A stretch of DNA of 44,098 nt, taken from positions 1 through 44,098 of the forward strand of contig NZ_JSYP01000027.1 of assembly GCF_000813005.1 (NCBI RefSeq), read 5' to 3'. The position numbers and the translations under genes were made by a program. Below are positions 41,101 to 44,098 of the stretch, piece after piece; the first letter of the stretch is position 1; every line of letters begins with the position of its first letter. Origin of the DNA: Flavobacterium sp. KMS. Lineage in GTDB: Bacteria; Bacteroidota; Bacteroidia; Flavobacteriales; Flavobacteriaceae. Below the pieces are notes generated by a model. That model searched no databases, was not told where the DNA came from, and saw only the letters and a program-made list of their open reading frames with translations.

Positions 41101-42226
41101 GGCAAATATGTCTCATGAAATCCGAACACCTTTAAACGGAATTATTGGTTTTACAAATTTATTGATGAAAACTAATCTTCAGGAAATTCAGCAAAAATAT
41201 ATGATTACCGTTAATCAATCGGCTCAATCATTGCTAAATATTATAAATGATATTCTTGATTTTTCTAAAATAGAAGCTGGAAAATTAGAACTAAATATCG
41301 ATAAATATGATATTAGAGAAATACTCAATCAAGTAGTCGATTTAATATTATACGAATCTAATCTCAAGAAACTTACATTAGAATTAAACATAAACGAAGA
41401 TGTACCAAATTGCTTTTGGATTGACGTACTCCGAATAAAACAAATCCTGATTAACTTACTAGCAAATGCCGTTAAATTTACCGAGAAAGGAACTATAAAA
41501 CTAAATGTGTCTGTACTCGATAAGATTAACGATACATACACAATACGCTTTTCGGTTTCTGATACTGGCATTGGGATTCTTGAAGAAAACAAAAAACGAA
41601 TTTTTCAGGCGTTTTCACAAGAAGACAGCTCGACCACCCGCAAATTTGGAGGTACAGGATTAGGATTAACCATTTCTAATAAACTACTTAGTTTAATGGA
41701 CAGCCATTTAAAACTAGAAAGCAAACTAAATATTGGAAGTACTTTTTATTTTGATTTAGATATAAAAAGTTGCGATACATATGTGCCTTATATTTTCATA
41801 AATGAGACTGAAAACAGTAATAGCACTTCTACTTTAAACAAAGACCTACTCACTAGAGAAATAAAGTTCCTTGTTGTAGAGGATAATAACGTGAATAGAT
41901 TATTACTTAGAGCCACTATAAAAAACCTATTTGTAAATGCTATTATTTACGATGCCGAAAACGGTGAAGAAGCCGTTAGATTACACAAAGTAATTAATCC
42001 AGACATTATATTCATGGACATACAAATGCCTGTCATGAATGGATATGAAGCTACAAAAGCAATACGTAAATTAAAATCAGGTAAAAAAACTCCTATAATC
42101 GCAGTTACTGCTGGCGCAGAAAAAGATGAAAAGCAAAATTGCATCAATGCCGGAATGACTGGTTATATATCTAAACCAATTATTAAAGGCAGTATCGAGA
42201 AAGCTATAATTAAATCGATTTCCTAA
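38171..42226 (+). CDS. Hybrid sensor histidine kinase (7TM-PAS-PAS-GAF-GAF-PAS-HK-REC)
   Basis: 1351 residues. About seven N-terminal membrane helices (43-232) are followed by PAS 1 (about 248-350), PAS 2 (about 355-475), GAF 1 (about 500-655), GAF 2 (about 675-835) and PAS 3 (about 840-958, ending YFDITSKKETE). HisKA has His982 (NMSHEIRTPLNG), HATPase_c has N box NLLANAVKF, VSDTGIGI and GGTGLGLTIS, and a C-terminal receiver domain has Asp1283 (FMDIQMPVMNG). All residues needed for a phosphorelay are present, but no output regulator or HPt gene is adjacent. The ATG at 38171 is used; ATG at 38201 would be almost as good. Confidence 0.9.
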   Translation: MVFYCSFITMISSWPNLTGLAHNLLLFSDVNLQWIVSYNNPKFPALGLALLGFIIFLGYHFFNIKKQLGNFIEKEKENDTTDKEYLLYFLFFGITIIVIEIVNELFKIRPKSLLIINTSIGLFFLLFYFITSKVKYLRKKVQFIFIVLFLLFFGYILRNIISLPNDITPIISFVVAYYFSYTILKPIKLYWFFTALLFLFLVDVTISHSIPLKTSVILINFSLIVFVVNYVKYAVLLNENDKFRFSNEIVHKGNSLTIASNRKGEILFCSETIIDILGYSPEAVMGIGFWNLTEDPEFIGEDYHLTYIDNKLYIRKLKCKNGEYKYIQWKDKKFSEDLIISIGQDITEQINTKDLYKNLIQTATDLIFEADDDGNFTFINEFAISSLGYSESEIISHNYSEFIHVDYTINTVNFYENLEENLKKKENDFPAIEIPLLKKNSEELWVSLKVIIRKNDAGQIIGYSGIARDITKLKNIENENKIRHEKIEDYNTVSKKLSTTNFSNYDDIDSVVELIIKEAAIVSKANRVSHWKYTEDIITCTNLFSVDNHKLEKKKILKRELYPIYFNSIKNKTIINAPDVFNHLEISEFTKEAFLINDIKSMLDVPIFTNGQLTGILCFESTKTKRIWDNEDINFARTISDIISLAISSQMRLMTEKKLEFKSQLLSALALCTEKFLLSKSTSKMFEETFEIIGKATKVDHMFYYEKNNDTHLVSQKYKWAREGITKQITELRGFTSDNLHEIFNQAQSKKILNTLTRKLKDSFFKELLIANEIKSILILPLYINDDFTGFIGFDDCTNEKKWSEDEIYILQSLANNVSSTLERNRNEARIHESEEKFKLIANNIPGTVYLSKFDELGSKVFLNDEIENLTGYPKTEFLENRLSFISLMHPEDKENIIKNQINDLKRGIPIHCVYRIQRKSGEYIWVEEFGDVIKKGNTIDFVGGIYFDITSKKETEDAIKAKQLAEAANKSKSDFLANMSHEIRTPLNGIIGFTNLLMKTNLQEIQQKYMITVNQSAQSLLNIINDILDFSKIEAGKLELNIDKYDIREILNQVVDLILYESNLKKLTLELNINEDVPNCFWIDVLRIKQILINLLANAVKFTEKGTIKLNVSVLDKINDTYTIRFSVSDTGIGILEENKKRIFQAFSQEDSSTTRKFGGTGLGLTISNKLLSLMDSHLKLESKLNIGSTFYFDLDIKSCDTYVPYIFINETENSNSTSTLNKDLLTREIKFLVVEDNNVNRLLLRATIKNLFVNAIIYDAENGEEAVRLHKVINPDIIFMDIQMPVMNGYEATKAIRKLKSGKKTPIIAVTAGAEKDEKQNCINAGMTGYISKPIIKGSIEKAIIKSIS

Positions 42227-42289
42227 ATAGTAAAGAAATAGAAGATAAAAGCTACTATTTCAAAAAATATCAATAAATTCGTGTACATA

Positions 42290-42297
42290 TAATTTCG
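42290..42297 (+). promoter_or_regulatory. -7 box variant TAATTTCG
   Basis: TAnnTTCG, 26 bases before the metallopeptidase start. Confidence 0.4.
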
Positions 42298-42323
42298 AAT
42301 AAAAACATTAAAACCATATAATT

Positions 42324-43178
42324 ATGAAATGGCAAGGTAGAAGACAGAGCGATAACGTTGAAGATAGAAGAGGAATGTCGGGAGGTGGAAAAACTCTTGT
42401 GGGAGGTGGAATCATCGGAATTATAATTTTACTAGTAAATGTTTTTGGAGGCGAAAATGCACAATTAATAACTCCAGTTTTAGAACAAATGCAAGGTTCT
42501 CAATCAAACCAAACCGAAGCTGCTGCACCATTAAGTAAAGAAGATGAAGAAATGGGCAACTTTGTTAAAGTAAATCTCGCCGATAATGAAGATATATGGG
42601 GCAAAATATTTTCGGAAAACGGAATGACATATAAAAATCCAAAACTAGTACTTTTTAGAGGATCTGTAGAAACTGCTTGCGGTGGAGCTACATCGGCATC
42701 AGGACCTTTTTATTGTCCCGGAGATCAAAAGGTATATATGGATTTAGCCTTTTTTGAAGAACTAAAAACAAGATTTGGTGCCAAAGGTGGGGACTTTGCT
42801 ATTGCATACGTTATAGCGCACGAAATTGGGCATCACATACAAACATTACTAGGCACATCGGCCAAAATGCGTAAAGCACAAGAAGGCAAAAGCGAAGCTC
42901 AAGCCAATAAACTATCTGTAGCATTAGAACTTCAAGCTGACTTTTATGCAGGAGTTTGGGCGCATTACAATCAGGCAAATTTAGATCCCGACGATATTGA
43001 TGAAGCTTTAAGCGCAGCAAATGCAGTTGGAGACGATGCAATACAAAGTAAAATGCAAGGACGAGTTGTTCCAGACTCTTTTACACACGGAACATCAGAA
43101 CAACGCAAATTTTGGTTTATGAAAGGGTTTAAATCTGGTGACATCAGTCAGGGCGATACCTTTGCAGAAATTAGATAA
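42324..43178 (+). CDS. YpfJ-like neutral zinc metallopeptidase
   Basis: 284 residues. MKWQGRRQSDNVEDRRG is the characteristic basic N-terminus, followed by one membrane helix (about 27-46, GGGIIGIIILLVNVFGG). The soluble part carries the zinc motif H-E-x-x-H at His166-Glu167-x-x-His170 (VIAHEIGHHIQ), with a Cys pair in TACGGA and FYCPGD, and E-L-Q-A-D-F in the position of the third ligand. Members are predicted periplasmic peptidases of unknown target. A strong terminator follows. Confidence 0.92.
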   Translation: MKWQGRRQSDNVEDRRGMSGGGKTLVGGGIIGIIILLVNVFGGENAQLITPVLEQMQGSQSNQTEAAAPLSKEDEEMGNFVKVNLADNEDIWGKIFSENGMTYKNPKLVLFRGSVETACGGATSASGPFYCPGDQKVYMDLAFFEELKTRFGAKGGDFAIAYVIAHEIGHHIQTLLGTSAKMRKAQEGKSEAQANKLSVALELQADFYAGVWAHYNQANLDPDDIDEALSAANAVGDDAIQSKMQGRVVPDSFTHGTSEQRKFWFMKGFKSGDISQGDTFAEIR

Positions 43179-43200
43179 GAAGATAAAATCTCAAATTATA

Positions 43201-43235
43201 AAAAAAGCATGATAAATAATTATCATGCTTTTTTT
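43201..43235 (+). terminator. Intrinsic terminator after metallopeptidase
   Basis: A 15-bp stem AAAAAAGCATGATAA/TTATCATGCTTTTTT (43201-43215 and 43220-43234) with a 4-base loop and a T-run. Confidence 0.9.
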
Positions 43236-43319
43236 ATACCCAATATTGTCCGACTGAGCAGAATCGAAGTCTCGTAATATCATTTCTGTTTTTCCACAAA
43301 CCAAACAAACCTTTACAAC

Positions 43320-43345
43320 GTAGATGCACTGCGGTGCGTATCTAC
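43320..43345. repeat. Hairpin of the GATGCAC type
   Basis: GTAGAT-GCAC-TGCG-GTGC-gT-ATCTAC forms a near-perfect stem. The GATGCAC/GTGC core matches the hairpin at 9237-9256, so the two are members of one dispersed repeat family. Confidence 0.65.
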
Positions 43346-43379
43346 AGAAAACCTTTGTCCCTTTGAATCTTTGCCTCTT

Positions 43380-43927
43380 TAGAATTCATTTTAAACGCAA
43401 AGTACACAAAGAAAAAAAACGCAAAGGTTCGCAAAGCTATCTATCAAACTTTGCGAACCTTCGTGTAACCCTTTGCGTTCTTTGCGGTAAAATCTTTTGC
43501 ATAAGACACTTGTACCGCCCTCAACTCTCTGAATCTCAAATAAACGCACAAAAAAAGCCTTGAATTTCTTCAAGGCTTTAAATTTCTGGGTGGATGACCG
43601 GGTTCGAACCGGCGACCCTCGGTACCACAAACCGATGCTCTAACCAGCTGAGCTACAACCACCATTTTTGCTTAGCGAGTGCAAATATAAAGTAAAACTT
43701 TACTTCTACAAAGAAAAAAATAAAAAGGTTCACTAAACTATTTATTAAACTTTATGAACCTCTGCATAACCCTTTGCAGTTAAATCTTTTTTGCATAAGA
43801 CAATCTTTATCCCTTTGAATCTTTAGAATCCATTTTAAACGCAAAGCACACAAAGACAAAAAAACACAAAGGTTCGCAAAGCTATTCATTAAACTTTGTG
43901 TAACCCTTTGCACTCTTTGCGGTAAAA
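43380..43927. repeat. CGCAAAG-type repeats on both sides of tRNA-His
   Basis: A block running from AAACGCAAAG..ACACAAAG to CTTTGCGGTAAAAT occurs at about 43392-43495 and again at 43835-43927. A degraded third copy (AACTTTATGAACC...CCCTTTGCAG) starts near 43735. Within each block GCAAAGGTTCGCAAAG pairs with CTTTGCGAACC-like sequence. The two gene-free gaps around the tRNA (43236-43588 and 43664-43996) contain mainly these blocks. Confidence 0.7.
43589..43662 (-). tRNA. tRNA-His (GTG anticodon)
   Basis: Read on the - strand the cloverleaf is clear: D arm GCTC...GAGC, anticodon stem TCGGT/ACCGA with loop TTGTGGT giving anticodon GTG, T arm GCCGG-TTCGAAC-CCGGT. The base before the acceptor (43663) is G and position 73 is C, the G-1:C73 identity pair of tRNA-His. 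The acceptor stem GTGGTTG/CATCCAC has one T5-T68 mismatch. CCA is not encoded in full. Confidence 0.93.
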
Positions 43928-43996
43928 TGGATCAAGAACAAAACCTGGGGAGGAATGTCAAAATAAAATAAGAACTTTGTAATCTAAGAATTTGAG

Positions 43997-44098
43997 ATGA
44001 CTCCTATAGACCTTTTAAAATTTATGCTGCCTGATTTTTTAGTAGAACACTTTGAAATAGTTTCTAGTACTAACACAGAAGAAGTACTACACCTTTAT
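43997..44098 (+). CDS. ISAon1-type transposase, N-terminal fragment
   Basis: 34 codons run to the window edge, beginning MTPIDLLKFMLPDFLVEHFE. This opening matches the N-terminal region protein of ISAon1-family transposases found in Bacteroidota. Whether the element is complete cannot be told. It starts about 70 bases after the last CGCAAAG-type repeat block. Confidence 0.7.
   Translation, partial: MTPIDLLKFMLPDFLVEHFEIVSSTNTEEVLHLY

Noticed and set aside
43324..43630. Two 79-aa frames (one per strand) between the metallopeptidase and the ISAon1-type transposase
   Set aside because: They are translations of the CGCAAAG-type repeats, and the - strand one runs into the tRNA-His gene.

Overview
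The window looks like chromosomal DNA of a Flavobacterium-type bacterium (Bacteroidota). It is strongly A+T-rich, has Bacteroidota -7 boxes (TAnnTTTG or the variant TAACTTCG), weak ribosome binding sites and many short palindromic repeats between genes. It also carries families common in flavobacteria: DUF3667, single-chain L-serine dehydratase, BBP2-type barrels and an ISAon1-like transposase start. Both edges cut through mobile elements: the 3' end of a DDE transposase on the left and the 5' end of an ISAon1-type transposase on the right.

Region 1 (about 0.4-20 kb, all + strand) is a run of small accessory genes. It starts with DUF2798-ribB-Crp/Fnr, which is preceded by a perfect FNR-type palindrome. 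Next come a GNAT gene fused to the remains of an FGE-like gene, a secreted alpha/beta hydrolase, an orphan barstar, a LOG phosphoribohydrolase and a tetR-fabF pair with a clear promoter/operator. After these lie a VOC protein whose 3' end is repeated about 0.9 kb downstream, an ACT protein, AraC with DUF1772 and DUF5367-like membrane proteins, an Asp/Glu racemase, DUF3667, a CocE-like hydrolase, two methyltransferases, SRPBCC, DUF3995, a GyrI-like protein, a second Crp-like regulator and an AhpD-like protein. L-serine dehydratase (sdaA) closes the region.

Region 2 (about 21.7-33.6 kb, all - strand) is a potassium-uptake locus. In order of transcription it holds an NtrC-type response regulator, a 93-aa hypothetical protein, two overlooked micro-ORFs (28 aa, then the 25-aa KdpF), kdpA, kdpB, kdpC, a beta-barrel outer-membrane protein, a short KdpD (ATP-binding plus Usp domain, no kinase) and a separate HAMP/PAS histidine kinase. 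The E. coli KdpD/KdpE pair therefore appears to be rebuilt from three proteins ending in a sigma54-type activator, and an outer-membrane channel is included. This is the most interesting system in the window.

Region 3 (about 34-43.2 kb, + strand) is more ordinary: panB, an RluA-family pseudouridine synthase, an aldehyde dehydrogenase, a polytopic membrane protein, a 1351-aa hybrid histidine kinase and a YpfJ-like metallopeptidase. A tRNA-His on the - strand, flanked by repeats, and the start of the right-hand insertion sequence follow. Gaps between genes hold dispersed repeat families, including two copies of a ~93-bp cruciform element with conserved flanks and different hairpin tips. No CRISPR array or rRNA was seen.
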